Shown here piece by piece: positions 23,112 to 33,798 of a stretch of 64,000 bases of DNA; the first letter of the stretch is position 1, and each line of letters begins with the position of its first letter. The stretch covers positions 95,509-159,508 of the forward strand of contig WTXD01000058.1 of assembly GCA_022496205.1 (NCBI GenBank). The letters are read 5' to 3'. The notes below the pieces were generated by a model that was not told where the DNA came from, made no database searches, and saw nothing but the letters and a program-made list of their open reading frames with translations. Source of the DNA: Gloeopeniophorella convolvens (lineage: Eukaryota > Basidiomycota > Agaricomycetes > Russulales). A program made the translations under genes and the position numbers.

Positions 23112-24622
23112 ATGGACAACTTTTAAGCCAGTTGTGAGCATCCCGGCTCCGCCCGATTGGCGCACGCACAAAGAAGATTTAGGATATCCCAGATAAGATT
23201 TTGCGACGGGAGCGATGCCTTCGGGATAAGTCGTCTGAGTTGTACGTGCATATTGTTACATGGTTGTGCATCGACATTGACCCCGAAGGCTACATCGCTG
23301 TGGACAATGCTACGCAGAAAAGTGGGGAGTCAGTATCCAAGTAATCGTTCGCGCGCATCCAGTAACAGATAGTCTTCGCATCTAAATTCACGTGTAGCGT
23401 GACCCACACGAGGTAGAAGAGTCTCGCAGGAAGGACATCGACGGGACGGGATTGACTGAAACGGCATCTCAACACGGGAAGAGCGCCTCCGCCAGTGTCA
23501 GGCATTTCCCGACTCCGGCGGTCCCCGCGCCCTGAGGCCTGACCGGGACCTCTACTGGCACCGAGCCCTCTTAGCTCTGCCGTGACCGTCATCTTATCTC
23601 ATGGTGAGTCTGCAAACCGGATTCTTGCGCTGTCTCAAGCTGTGCTTTCTGATGCTGTCCTGTGAAACGACGTACAGTTGTGGCAAAATATCGGAAGCAC
23701 GAATACAATCCCGTCGGCTACGGGTGAGAATGTGGAGCAACCCTCTGGTTCGCTGCCTGTGGAGTCCGAGGAGAGAAAGGTTCTGAACATCCTTGTTTCA
23801 TCACCGCATCCCCGGGATATGTCTTGGGACTACGCTCTACGGCAGCAGCATTTTGGTCTGATGGGCCGCACAAAGCCCACCGCGTGTTGACATCGAAAAT
23901 TGCACTGCACTCTCCTCATTCACCTTTGTGCAGGTTGCAATTAACTTACACGCATTCCCGATCGCTCTCCACCACATCAGGGTGGAGCTTATTCTGGATT
24001 TGTTTAGGGAGCGGTCACCACCCTTGGCCTACTACTTGAACACTCTCTAGCCACGGCTGAATGCTCTCGCTACGCGGCTCACAGCAAGGTACCCCCAGCT
24101 CTAGCGATCCTTCACCTATCCCTGCAATTCCTACGTCTTCATCTGATTATGAGGCTTCATATAATTCATCGTCTAGAGCCACATGTCGACGCGACTTCTG
24201 CCATCTCTGAGTCGTTCTTGCCAGTGCCCGCCCGCGATGCGCGCTCGAAAGTTCGTAATGCACCACATTAGGCCCCGCTCACTGGATATACCAAAGGTGA
24301 GGCGCCATTCAATGACCAAAACCCACGTGTCCGGTCTCATCTGCTAGAGGCTCAAGGCGATCGCTTGATCTAGCAGGGGGGAGCTCACTCAGTATGGCGA
24401 TGATGAACGCTGCGAAGGTACTGTATTGAGAAGCCATTACCAAAGTGACAAGCTTCGCACCTAACCGTCACGGAATATCATCTATACCCGGAGTGACAAT
24501 CCATTTCGCACCGTACCTCGAAGTCACGCGAGAATTCCGTAAGTAAGAGGATTGTCTTTTCGGAGGTTAATACTTACCGACTCGCAAGACCAGTCGCACA
24601 TATGGACCTATTTTGCGGATCG
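23112..24622. other. No gene recognised; upstream of secreted-protein gene
   Basis: Only short frames are present. A minus-strand frame at 23290-23592 shows no domain. The last few hundred bases are the upstream region of the small secreted-protein gene. Confidence 0.4.
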
Positions 24623-24630
24623 CATAAAAG
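24623..24630 (+). promoter_or_regulatory. Probable TATA box of the secreted-protein gene
   Basis: ATAAAAGG occurs about 100 bp upstream of the ATG at 24726. It is followed by a C/T-rich leader (CACTGCTCATTCCCCACCA, TCTCTACTACTCAACA), typical of strongly expressed basidiomycete genes. Confidence 0.6.
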
Positions 24631-24725
24631 GAGGACGAGTTCACTGCTCATTCCCCACCACTCGAAGGTCTTTCGCGTCTTTGCTCCTCAGCAAGCTTTC
24701 GCAGCCGCCTCTCTACTACTCAACA

Positions 24726-25454
24726 ATGTTCTCCATCGCTAAGATTGCCACTTTCGCCCTCCTTGCCCTCGGCACGTTCACCTCTGCCGTCCCCGTCGAG
24801 GAGCGCGCTGCGGAGAGCGACCTGAAGGCTCGCCAGACCGATGCTACCTCGAGCATTGTGTCCACCCTCACCGGTCTGTTGGGCACGATCACGCCCATCG
24901 TTAGCCAACTCAGTATGCTCTCAACGTCGCGGTAATTTTTCTTCGTGGCTGACAACACATGCTACAGCGTCCTTGGATTCGTCTACCGCCACTACCGACG
25001 ACCTCACTCCTATCATCACCGACCTCGTCACTGCGATCACGTCTGCGGTCACTGATGTTCAGGGCCTGCCCGCTGGCACCTCCACTACGACGGGTACCCT
25101 CCAGCCCCTTGCTGATATCTTGAATGTGAGTGAACCCATAAAAGGTGCCCCGTCCCCAATTTAAGGGTTTATAGACTGTTCTGGGCGCGCTTTCCCCTTT
25201 CACTGGTTCGACTGCGCTCCTCGGTGCATTCGCCCCCCTCAGGTGCGTACTGTGTGCCAACTGAGGTTGACTATACCCCCCTGACCCATTTCAATCTCAG
25301 CGCTGTCCTCACAACCCTCGTCACCCTGGTCCTTTCCCTGATCACCGAGCTCCTTCCCATCGTGCTAGTGGCTCTCCTCCCTCTCATCACTGGCATTCTT
25401 CCCGTTATTCTCTCCCTGGGTTTCACGAACCTTCTCGGCGCTCTTGCGCTTTGA
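24726..25454 (+). CDS. Small secreted hydrophobic protein, function unknown
   Basis: Exons 24726-24912, 24968-25125, 25175-25242 and 25301-25454 sum to 567 nt (188 aa). Residues 1-20 (MFSIAKIATFALLALGTFTS) are a clear signal peptide with cleavage likely after SAVP or near the following acidic EERAAESD. A K-A-R site (~36-38) could be a Kex2-type processing point. The mature part is Thr/Ser/Ala-rich (TTDDLTPIITDLVTAITSAV) and contains no Cys, so it is not a hydrophobin. The last 50 residues are very hydrophobic (LVTLVLSLITELLPIVLVAL), forming one or two possible membrane or surface-active helices. It resembles small cell-surface proteins often found in agaricomycetes, but I do not recognise a named family. 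Splice sites are standard (GTATGC, GTGAGT and GTGCGT donors). Confidence 0.8.
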
Positions 25455-26330
25455 ACGCCTCGCCGAACCGAGTGGGCTCCCGTCTTGGTACGTGGTAACC
25501 AGAAGTTGTAATAGCTTGTTACCTGATCAAATCCGCAGCCGATTCTGTGACATGATTGTAGTGCAATAATCGTGTTCAAGAACAAGTCAATATTCAGCCA
25601 GATGGTTTCCACAGATGAACAAACCCTAAACAGTGCTTTGGATGGAAATTTCTATTTTGTTGTCTCTATAGGTAGTCAGCAGTTACGGACGATGGTGTGG
25701 TCCCGATTGCGTTGTCAGCCGTTTGGATTCGAATACAGTTATGTTGTGCATGCTATACGCCGAACGGCAACAGACAAGTTTGTCGAACTAACGATGAAGC
25801 ATCGCTTTAGCACATCAGCGCGCAGTAAGGATTGGGGTGGTAGCTTGACCAAGCTTTCAATGCCGCTGACGATGGAATGCGGGCCGAAATGAGGTACAAG
25901 CAAGGTATCGAAGTACAGGAAGTACGTTGGGTTGTGCTTCTTAAGAGATCGGCTCTTCTGCCTCCTAACGCCGCTCAATATATGATTTGTACTGCCACAA
26001 GATTATATCAACATCATGGTACACCGCTTGATACGTCACCTTAAGGGATTCTAAAAGCACACCTAGCTCGTGTCGAGACAAACCGGCCCAATGGTAATAG
26101 ATCGCCCACTGGACGGCGGGAATTCATTGGCCGACTTCCAAGATAGTAGTGTATCTAGCCTTCCCAGACTGGTTCAACGTCCATTGATGGTTTCAGGGAT
26201 TCCAAGACGCGTATTGAGCCGTCCGAGCCAGCTAGAAAAGAGCGAACGTGGCCTCCCAGATGATCAGCAAGCTTCCAGACCGGGCCGACTCGCTGGGGCG
26301 GCACTGAAAGATGTGACGTCAGAATCAACG
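25455..26330. other. 3' flank of secreted-protein gene; no gene recognised
   Basis: 25455-25560 includes the terminator side of the secreted-protein gene. The rest holds short frames only (25572-25892 +, 25739-25978 -) with no domain. The frame that begins at 26070 ends in the DUF6535-like remnant. Confidence 0.4.
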
Positions 26331-26418
26331 TCTACTGGTTCACTTATGAGCCTGGTACTTAGCTTGGTAGCAGCGCTCGCCGCGACGATCGTCCAGCAGT
26401 GGGTTCGTGACTGTGGTT
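26331..26418 (+). pseudogene. DUF6535-like remnant (membrane segment)
   Basis: The translation TGSLMSLVLSLVAALAATIV followed by QQWVRD matches the signature hydrophobic helix and following Gln-Gln-Trp-(V/L)-Arg of DUF6535 proteins, a multicopy membrane family of agaricomycetes. The surrounding sequence does not carry the rest of the domain, and the frame stops at 26447 after an ordinary run. I read it as a relic or a single leftover exon; function of the family is unknown. Confidence 0.5.
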
Positions 26419-26465
26419 GGGCGATACTCGTGAAGTTACACTGGTGACACTGGGCCGATGCCAAA

Positions 26466-26726
26466 CTCTTTGTCGGGAAAGAGCGTGGAAATGGTGAGAA
26501 AAGAGGATAACTATATCCAGGCTCTTACGGCGTAAAGTAACCTAAATAGAGTTTAACTTCTTCCCTGAATTTCAGGGTAATTTGCGTGAATAGTTTAACT
26601 TTTGAGCCAAACACCGAGAAAACTCTGAGTAGAGTTGAATTATTTTCACACATATTTGAAATACAAGAGTGTGGATATAGTTATCCTCTTTTTCTGACTA
26701 TTTCCACGCTCTTTCCCAACAAAGAG
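26466..26726. mobile_element. Foldback element with ~60-bp terminal inverted repeats
   Basis: The left arm starts CTCTTTGTCGGGAAAGAGCG (26466 on) and continues with GTGGAAAT, AGAGGATAACTATATCCA. The right arm (about 26663-26726) is its reverse complement with only a few mismatches over roughly 60 bp. The unpaired middle is ~140 bp and AT-rich. The element has no coding capacity. No convincing target duplication is visible beside the outer ends, so the exact boundary is open. The outermost bases of each arm (CTCTTT..AAAGAG) are themselves self-complementary. Confidence 0.75.
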
Positions 26727-27170
26727 GTTCAGCCAGTTCCTAAGGTGGTCTTACATTAGTCGTGGGAGAACCGACTGTGAACAACTCCGGAGATCATGAG
26801 TTGGCCGACGTCGGCCGAATCGTAAAAAACCTTCAACTCCGATGGGCCACCCGACGTCGGTGCGGTCTCCGGAGCTGACCAGCTGGCCGATGTCGGCTGA
26901 TGTACGGAGGGGGGGAGCTCGGCCACCGATGCTCATGAGCCAGCCGTCGTCGGCCAGCACAACTTCCGGAGTTGAACGTTGACGGCGTGGCCGGTGTCGG
27001 CTCGGCTGATATACATACTTAAGCCACAGTCAGACCACCAGCACCACTCTAAATGACATTATATATATTTAGATTCCCTTAGAGTGTATTACGGAGCTCT
27101 GGCTCATATACGACGGAGTTCCGGTTTCGATTTGATTTGGTCCTGCAATCTTTCCCTCCCTCCCACCACC
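26727..27170. other. Short GC-rich motif cluster, no gene
   Basis: The motifs GGCCGACGTCGGC (palindromic) and CTCCGGAG-like half sites recur several times in 26760-26990 with imperfect spacing. No coding capacity is seen. Confidence 0.4.
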
Positions 27171-28204
27171 GCGCCTAACCCGTGTCTCCGGTCTGGATAG
27201 CTATCGGCGAGCCCATCATGATGCATCGTCGCCTCATGTTCCGGCACGCCCGCCTCGCGCCTGCACTCCACGCTGGCGGGTGACTGAGTGCCCGCGCCGC
27301 ACGGGCGGCAGCACGGCCGAGAGGTGTCGGCAATGTCGGCCGCGACTCGGACGCGGGGTGGTGTGCGGGTGCCGGTATGTCGGGGCCACTGCGCTGCAGG
27401 GACAAGGGTTGTGGGCGTGGTGGTACGGACATGGGGGTTGAGTGCGTTGCGGCGCACGGGTGGCCCGCGGGTAGCGGAAATGGCCGGGCGGACTGGTCGA
27501 GTAGGGTGAGGACGGCAACGGCGCGGTCGTGTGGCGAAGGCGTCAGGGGCCGCGCGGCGAGGGAGATCTGCGGCGCAATACAACACACCTGTAGGCCCGT
27601 CCGACTACGACGGTCGCATGCGTGCGGAGAGCACATCTAGAAATTGACGTCCCGTGAGGCGCGGCTGACAATGCCCACGTGTATATTAGTATGGGAGAGT
27701 CCATGAGATTGATGAAGACGCACCGAACGTAAACGCAATGTGCGGGCGCGCAGTAGGGTACCAAAGCGATCGGTCCAATGGAAATAAAGGCATCGGCCTC
27801 ACACCAAGGCCGAACGGTGCGCGAGAGCACAAGTCGAAACCCCGGGCCGCCGGCCCGGGTCGTGAAGTCAACAGAACGAAAGACTGCGCGCGCGTTTGTC
27901 CGCACGCGCGCGCCACGAAACGAAAGTCAAAACGAATACAAACGCTCAGTTCCAACACAATGTCCTCTAGCATCATGCTGCCACAGCCGTAAGGCCCGCC
28001 TCTTTCAGCCTCGCCACCTGCTCGTTGACGCTGTCGGCCTGCCGCACGATGTCGGCAGCCCGCGGGCCGCTACAGGGGTCCCGCGGCGTGCGTCACGGAC
28101 ACGACGAGGTGTGAAGCGCGGCGCACCTTGCCTCCCCCAACACGCATCGGTGATTCGGCGACCGCGATCGTCTCGGGTACAAGTGCAAGAGACGGGCGGC
28201 AATA

Positions 28205-28400
28205 GTGGCCGTGCCGGGCGGGCACGCGGTGCGGGCGGGAGAGCTCAGGACGGAGGCGCAGGAGGTGGCCGGTGAGCTGGCGGGCGCACGCCGGGGCGCC
28301 AACCGGCAAAGTATGTTAGTACGAGAAGAGCCCATCGATAATGACTCACCGAAAAGAAGAGAAACGACCTATACAGAACGTCCGAGCTTCGAGAGCAGGG
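28205..28400. repeat. Duplicated GC-rich remnant, copy 1
   Basis: The segment is homologous to 29580-29790. Both contain CAGCTGGC/GAGCTGGC, then GCCGGGGCGCC.ACCGGCA, GT(A/T)AGTACGAGA and AACTCACCGAAA. On the minus strand the best-conserved reading in both is a Cys/Arg-containing stretch around ARQLTGHLL / ARQLTSFPP. Neither copy has an intact gene around it. Adjacent GC-rich frames (for example DIVRQADSVNEQVARLKEAG at 27990-28060, minus, and EEAVRLREHLKDTVRWLRAD at ~29360-29430, minus) look helical and coding-like and may be parts of the same decayed family. Confidence 0.55.
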
Positions 28401-29579
28401 AAAGAGTTGTTGAAGGTCTTGAGAAAAAAAGCGTGAATTAGAGAGATAGGACGCACGTTCACAAGAGCTGTGTTATTCTCCCATGTTTGATGTAGTGGAA
28501 GCTGGGACTGTTGCCGTTGCGCGAGCTAGACGACGCGGAGCATAGCATATCCGGTGATGGGCCGAGGGCAGCGGAACCAGAGCACTTTATTCGATGGGCG
28601 TCGTGTTGCTTGCAATTCCCAGCGCCGCCAGCGCCTGACCATTCAGAAGGAATACCTGCCATAGCCCAGCACAATCATGCCCCGGGTGGTACGGTAGCAC
28701 TTGACGAGCTGGGCCTCGCGCTGGTTGGCACAGACACGTAGGGCAGGTAATTCCTCGCTGGTTGGGGCGGCTTTGCTCACGTTGCGGCAGAGGATAATGG
28801 ACAGTCTAGGTATGTGGCAAAGGAAGAGGAGCACCCCGCCACTCGGGTAGACTTGCTCGGTCCAGGGGGGCGGCGTAAAAGGGGAGCAATAGGGCGGGGG
28901 CGGTGGAAGAGTGAGGTGAGTAAGACCGTGCGAGCGAGCCATTGTCCGGACTCCGGAGAGAGCAACACATGGGTCACGTGGTTAGTTTACCCCAGAGCGG
29001 ACCGCGGCACCGCTGCATCTGTTTCCACTTCCGATCATGATGTCGGCCAAGTGCCACGGAGTTCCACTTCAACGTACTCCGCAGTTCCAACTCGATGTAC
29101 ATATATATACATATATACAGCAATTCTATGGTATCCTCTATAGCTACCAGGAACGGGGCGCGGGGCACGTCGCACGCAGGGTCGGGTCAGGCGAGGAGCA
29201 CGCGCGGGTGGTCAGCGGGTGGCGGGAGTGGACGCGGCCGAGTAGGATGAGGGTGGGGAGGGCGCAGCGCACGTCAGTAGTATGTCTCCAGATCTCCGTG
29301 CGTATGTGCGTGACGCACCCGCTGGCGCTAACCTCGAGCCGGCTCGCGCACGCTGCCCTACGATGCGCCGAGCAGCGTCGCCGGCATCTGGCCCGTCTGC
29401 CCGCAGCCACCGGACGGTGTCCTTGAGGTGCTCGCGCAAGCGCACCGCCTCTTCGACGGCTGCGGGGCGAGCGGATCAGCTAGCGCTGGCGCCCGGCGGA
29501 GCGCCCGGCAGCGTGCGCAACGGTACTTGACGAGCAGCGCGGAGCAGTGGCGCGCTCGGCCGCACGGGCGGTAAAGACC

Positions 29580-29790
29580 GTGGCCGTGGTGGGCAGGAAC
29601 GCGGCGCGGGTGAGAGGGCTCGGGTTGCGTGAGCGCGGGAAGAACGAAGGCGCGGGGGGAAGCTGGTCAGCTGGCGGGCGTTGCGGCGCATGCCGGGGCG
29701 CCGACCGGCACAGTGTACGTCAGTACGAGAGGAGCGCATCGAGGACGATTACAACTCACCGAAAGGGAATCGATGCGCTAGCGGCGCGGC
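29580..29790. repeat. Duplicated GC-rich remnant, copy 2
   Basis: This is the partner of the copy at 28205-28400, about 1.37 kb downstream in the same orientation. Divergence is considerable, so the duplication is old. Confidence 0.55.
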
Positions 29791-30057
29791 CGCGTGGACG
29801 TGCGTACAGGCGGGAGGCACACGTGGCCATGCACTACGGGCGTCGCTCACGTATCGCGCGCGATGCCCGTTCTCCGCGTTTGACGACTCGATTAAGGGAG
29901 TAGAACGATCATGTACAAAAGAAGGGTATGGGAAGCATAGCGTCGTGAACAGCCAATGTACAGTAGAAGAGATAGATCCGGCTATATACCTGTGTAAGGA
30001 CGATGGATGGTGATGAGAGCAGATAGAACTCACGCGCTACAGACACGATTTGAGCCT

Positions 30058-30549
30058 TCAGGATTCCTCAACCTTTTCCACTGAATTGTCACCAGAATCT
30101 TGCGGTTTTTCGTCCACCAACCTCTCCCACTGAGTTCCGGATGGCGGCGCGCCGTCCTCAGGCTCCTGGACGGGCTTTCCTTCAGGCTCCTGGACGGGCT
30201 TTCCCTCGTCTGCAGCACTTGGCCCGCCGATCTTGTCGATCTCGCTTATAATGGGGCGGGGGGGATTGGATTCGTTGCTGATAGCGGCGATCGGCGTGAT
30301 TTCGACCATTATCGTCAACATATGGGTACAGCGTGAGCTTGAGACATACCTGGAGTGGCCTTTTGAATGTTGATGCATCGGTATGCGCAGAGAAAGGTTG
30401 AGATGCGAGCGAGTGGGAGGCGTGAGTGAGTGGGAGGCGTAAGTAGTGGGAGGAAGGTGTAGACGCCGTCTGGCGCCCGTGCCACTTCCTCGCGGGGCAG
30501 TTTCTTCTCGCGTCCATTTCGCGCTATGTTTGCAGCAACAAGCAAGCAC
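30058..30549 (-). CDS. Hypothetical acidic protein, probably the C-terminal exon(s) of a small gene
   Basis: The credible part is the end: a hydrophilic reading from about 30330 (ITPIAAISNESNPPRPIISE) to the stop at 30058, with Pro/Glu-rich GKPVQEPE twice in tandem and ERLVDEKPQD. A strong GTATGT donor at ~30350 (after MHQHSKGHS) suggests a small upstream exon starting at about 30380. I do not recognise the family. Start and splice structure are uncertain, and the upstream half of the open frame is low-complexity. Confidence 0.35.
   Translation of the reverse strand: MLACCCKHSAKWTREETAPRGSGTGARRRLHLPPTTYASHSLTPPTRSHLNLSLRIPMHQHSKGHSRYVSSSRCTHMLTIMVEITPIAAISNESNPPRPIISEIDKIGGPSAADEGKPVQEPEGKPVQEPEDGAPPSGTQWERLVDEKPQDSGDNSVEKVEES
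30158..30205. repeat. 24-bp exact tandem duplication in coding frame
   Basis: TCAGGCTCCTGGACGGGC plus TTTCCT occurs twice back to back (the last base differs). It adds one GKPVQEPE unit to the minus-strand reading without shifting frame. Confidence 0.8.
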
Positions 30550-31704
30550 GGCATGGAGTAAGTGTGCACCTACACTGCGTCTGCTTGTTGGTATCTTGTA
30601 TCAGTGAAGCGGCAGCGGTGCTGAGCTGGTCGAGCGGAACTTCACGAGCCTTGGATCGGTTGGGATCCTGACTGGTAGAGCGGCCGCCTTCCAACGAGCT
30701 CGTTTGGAAATGAGGAATATATCAAGTATTAGTCGGTCCGGCAGCGGGATTGCCGCTCCCGCACCAGACCGTCATGGCCCGTACTGGAGTCGCGACGCTG
30801 AAGTCGCGACCGGGTCACGTGAGTATCCCGGAGAGGCACGTGCCTCACTGATTGTTATGCACATGCACAACGGGACAATACCCATAGAAGGCCCATGTGC
30901 AGAACACACATATGTTTCCTTGAGTTCTTACCCTCTTGCGCCTAGCTGTCCCGAAAGCTCATCCCGACAAGGAAATACAAGGCAGCAACATTGCCGAGAA
31001 TGAACGGTATGAAGAGATGATAGCTGAATGATATGTGATGGGTTATTTGAACGTGGGTTAGTCACTGACGCTGGAGGGTGCATAGGCGTTGATGAGTCGC
31101 TGATTATCTCAGTGATTCATATCAATGGGGACACTCACAGCTCATGGTCCGGGGCCGGTGATTCCGAGCAAAGACCTCGGAAGATGCCCTGCTGTGTTTT
31201 GGAATTCAGGGTATCAAGCCTCCATTACAAAGGCTCCAGTGCAGTAGCATCCACCGAGGGGGAGCTACGGGCCGTTAGGCGGGGATGCGTGTATACTTTG
31301 TGTGTTCTGAGCTGCGCCGCGAGAGAGTTAGTAAGAAGAAAAAAACCCTGTAGAGTACGAGCCGACAGGCTGATTGAGTATTGGATGGCGTGAACGGTAT
31401 GGTGTTGTGTAATCGAGAGCAGTGCGACGGGCAACAGGAAGTGGACGCCCTCGGTGCCCCGTGCAGGTCGTTGATCGATGATTGTTTAACGTGGACCCTG
31501 AACACGGTCTGTGCGCGGTTCGCAGTTCCACGTGATGTGCAAGGTGCAACCGTATCCAGAGCGTACCGCGCTGTACCGCGGCACGCTGCATCTGTTTCCG
31601 CTTCCGCCGATCATCATATTTGCTTCCATCTACTTCCTTCCATTCAGGCCCTATTCCCTCTGGCCGACTTTGTCTTGTGTCCACGCATCAAAATCCCCAG
31701 AAGA
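30550..31704. other. Upstream region of the Cys-cluster gene
   Basis: No gene is recognised. The block 31560-31617 (CCGCGGCAC GCTGCATCTGTTTCC, then CTTCC..GATCAT) is repeated in diverged form at 28992-29038, so part of this promoter or leader has been duplicated. The C/T-rich run just before 31705 is a plausible transcription start area. Confidence 0.45.
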
Positions 31705-33798
31705 ATGGATGCCACCGATATTGGCTTGAACAAGCAGTTGCGCACCGAGGTGTTACTACTGGCCTCGACGATGGGGGATGCGATCAAATCCGGACAGGAG
31801 GCGTGCTACCAGTGGGCACTTACTTTCGATGCAACCCTGGTGAGTGGTCATGATTATGTGTCATGCAGTCGTCTTAACCAACATCTTATGCAGGCGATGT
31901 TTGAGGAAGAAGCAGGGATGTCGCACGAAGATCGCGAAATTTGTGACGCACAGCAGGCGGCCATCCGTGTTATAGGTCCGCGCGCCACGCCTGAGTGGCT
32001 CCACAGCGCGCCGCGTGTTCTCGGACTTGAGCATTCGCAGAGGCTCTGTGCTGAGCAAGAGCACGAGAAAGAGTTGGCCAGCCTGCGGTCCAAGACGGGG
32101 GAGCAGCACGGTGGCACTGGCAGCATGGCCGCCGCGCCACGCCAACCCAGTTCTACTGGCGAATCCGGCTCTTGCCAGGATAGCGGGGGTATACGAGGAA
32201 CCCCGTCGAAGCAGGAAGCTTTGAAGCAGTTTTATGGTGAATTGCGCCGCCTCCGACAGGGGCGCGAAGCCAAGACTTTAACCACGGATGCCTATAAGGT
32301 TCAAGTGGCTATCCTGCTAAGGGAACTGAGGGCGGTCGTGCCCGACCTACCATCAAGCATTTCGGAACTTTCTTCCTGGGACGGATCCTCGGACTCTTCC
32401 ACTTCCTCCCCACATGCCGCATCGCCGCTGCCCGCCCCTCCCGCAGCGCGCAGCGCATTGCCAACGGCTACCATGCCCCCCATGCCTTCCACATCATCTA
32501 CGCCCGCTGCGGCCTCCACGACCGCCCCAGCCCCTGCTCCCGTTGCGCAACCCGCGCTCGCCGCTCCTGCCCCGCAACCTGCACGAGCACCGCGCGACGA
32601 TGCCGTCTTCCAAGGTGGCAGCGATAGAACACCACCCCCATCATATTTGGAATCCCTAAATCCGGCTCTGCTTCCGCATCCCATCCCTTCAACATCTCAG
32701 CAGCGACCTTCGGAGAGGCTCCCGGCAGGACCGGTACGTGATCATTGACGCGCGTGTGCCGCGTGTGCCTCATCAATAACGTAGTCTCGCAAACGTGCCC
32801 GAGACTCGCGGGAGGCTGAGCTTCGACTGGACTACGACGAAGACGAGGTTATTGTGATCTCGTCGGAATCAGACTCGGTGGTCGTGATATCGTCGGACTC
32901 TGAGAGCACAACCATAGAGGGTACGATAACCTCGGTATCGGACCCGGTAGGAGATCAACTCTGTACTAAGGATTTCCTGTTTGACACGATTCTTTACCAG
33001 TGCGAGGGTTGCAATGACCCTTCAGTGCCCATCAAGTGCATCATAGTACGCTCCGCAAGGCAACAAGGATGTGTTTGTTGCCGGCTGAATCACGAACATT
33101 GCACCCTCATCGACAAACGGCGCCCGGGCAAAACCCGCGTGCGTCGGAAGATAGCGCTGTCCACTCCTGGCACAAATAGACGTGCACCGGCCGCGAAGAG
33201 GCCCCCGGCGAGGGCGAAGGGGGAGGGGAGCCAGCGTACAACAAAAAGAGGTGGGGTTACTCATAGTCAAAATAAGCTGTGCTGATGTCTTTCAGCGCGA
33301 GTTCTGAAGTCCGACGCCGGCGCACTCCCCAGCCAAGGGAATCCTGGCGCCAATCCCGCTCCCATGAGAGTACCACGTTCGTCTTCTGCCCGTACTCCTG
33401 CGCACGGGGCCACAACGTCGACACCTTCACTCCGTTTCGGCACGGCCGACTTCTCGGGCACGGAGTTCGACGCTGTAGCCGAAGCCGGCGCCGCGCTTCC
33501 ACGCCTTCTACGCCACGACATCATCCAAGCGACACTGGAGAAACAAAGGCCCCTCTCGCGCTCGCACGGACGTTGGCAAACGGTCATGAATTGGCTGACC
33601 CAGCTTGTTGTAGATCAAGAAGCAGCAGTTGAACGCGCACGAGCCAGACTTGACGCGGCGAGAGTCAACAGGCCCAACGCCGGTAATTCGACACCGGCAG
33701 TACCAGTGGGAGCAGCAGCAGCAAACGGCCAGCGACGGCAGTCGGCGCAGGCAGCACGAGCGCGAGATCCGCGCAGACTGGTATTGTACGTAGATTAG
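31705..33798 (+). CDS. Hypothetical protein with Cys cluster (zinc-finger-like), Pro/Ala-rich linker
   Basis: Exons 31705-31839, 31894-32733, 32785-33250 and 33296-33798 sum to 1944 nt (647 aa) and the frame closes perfectly, so the gene looks functional. The N-terminal ~190 residues are helical and charged (MDATDIGLNKQLRTEV, AMFEEEAGMSHEDREICDAQ). Residues ~240-325 are a Pro/Ala/Ser linker. A basic-acidic stretch (SRKRARDSRE, YDEDEVIVISSESDS) resembles nuclear-localisation and SUMO-interaction-like segments. Then comes a cluster of cysteines at ~398, 401, 410, 421, 423, 424 and 431 (C-x2-C-x8-C-x10-C-x-C-C-x6-C), followed by basic KRRPGKTRVRRK. Such Cys clusters recur in agaricomycete multicopy hypothetical families and suggest metal and nucleic-acid binding; that is inference. 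The C-terminal ~90 residues are an amphipathic helical segment ending in QAARARDPRRLVLYVD. I know no function. Confidence 0.75.

Noticed and set aside
26803..26816. GGCCGACGTCGGCC palindrome as a regulator site
   Set aside because: It is one of several GC-rich near-repeats in a noncoding stretch with no adjacent gene to regulate.
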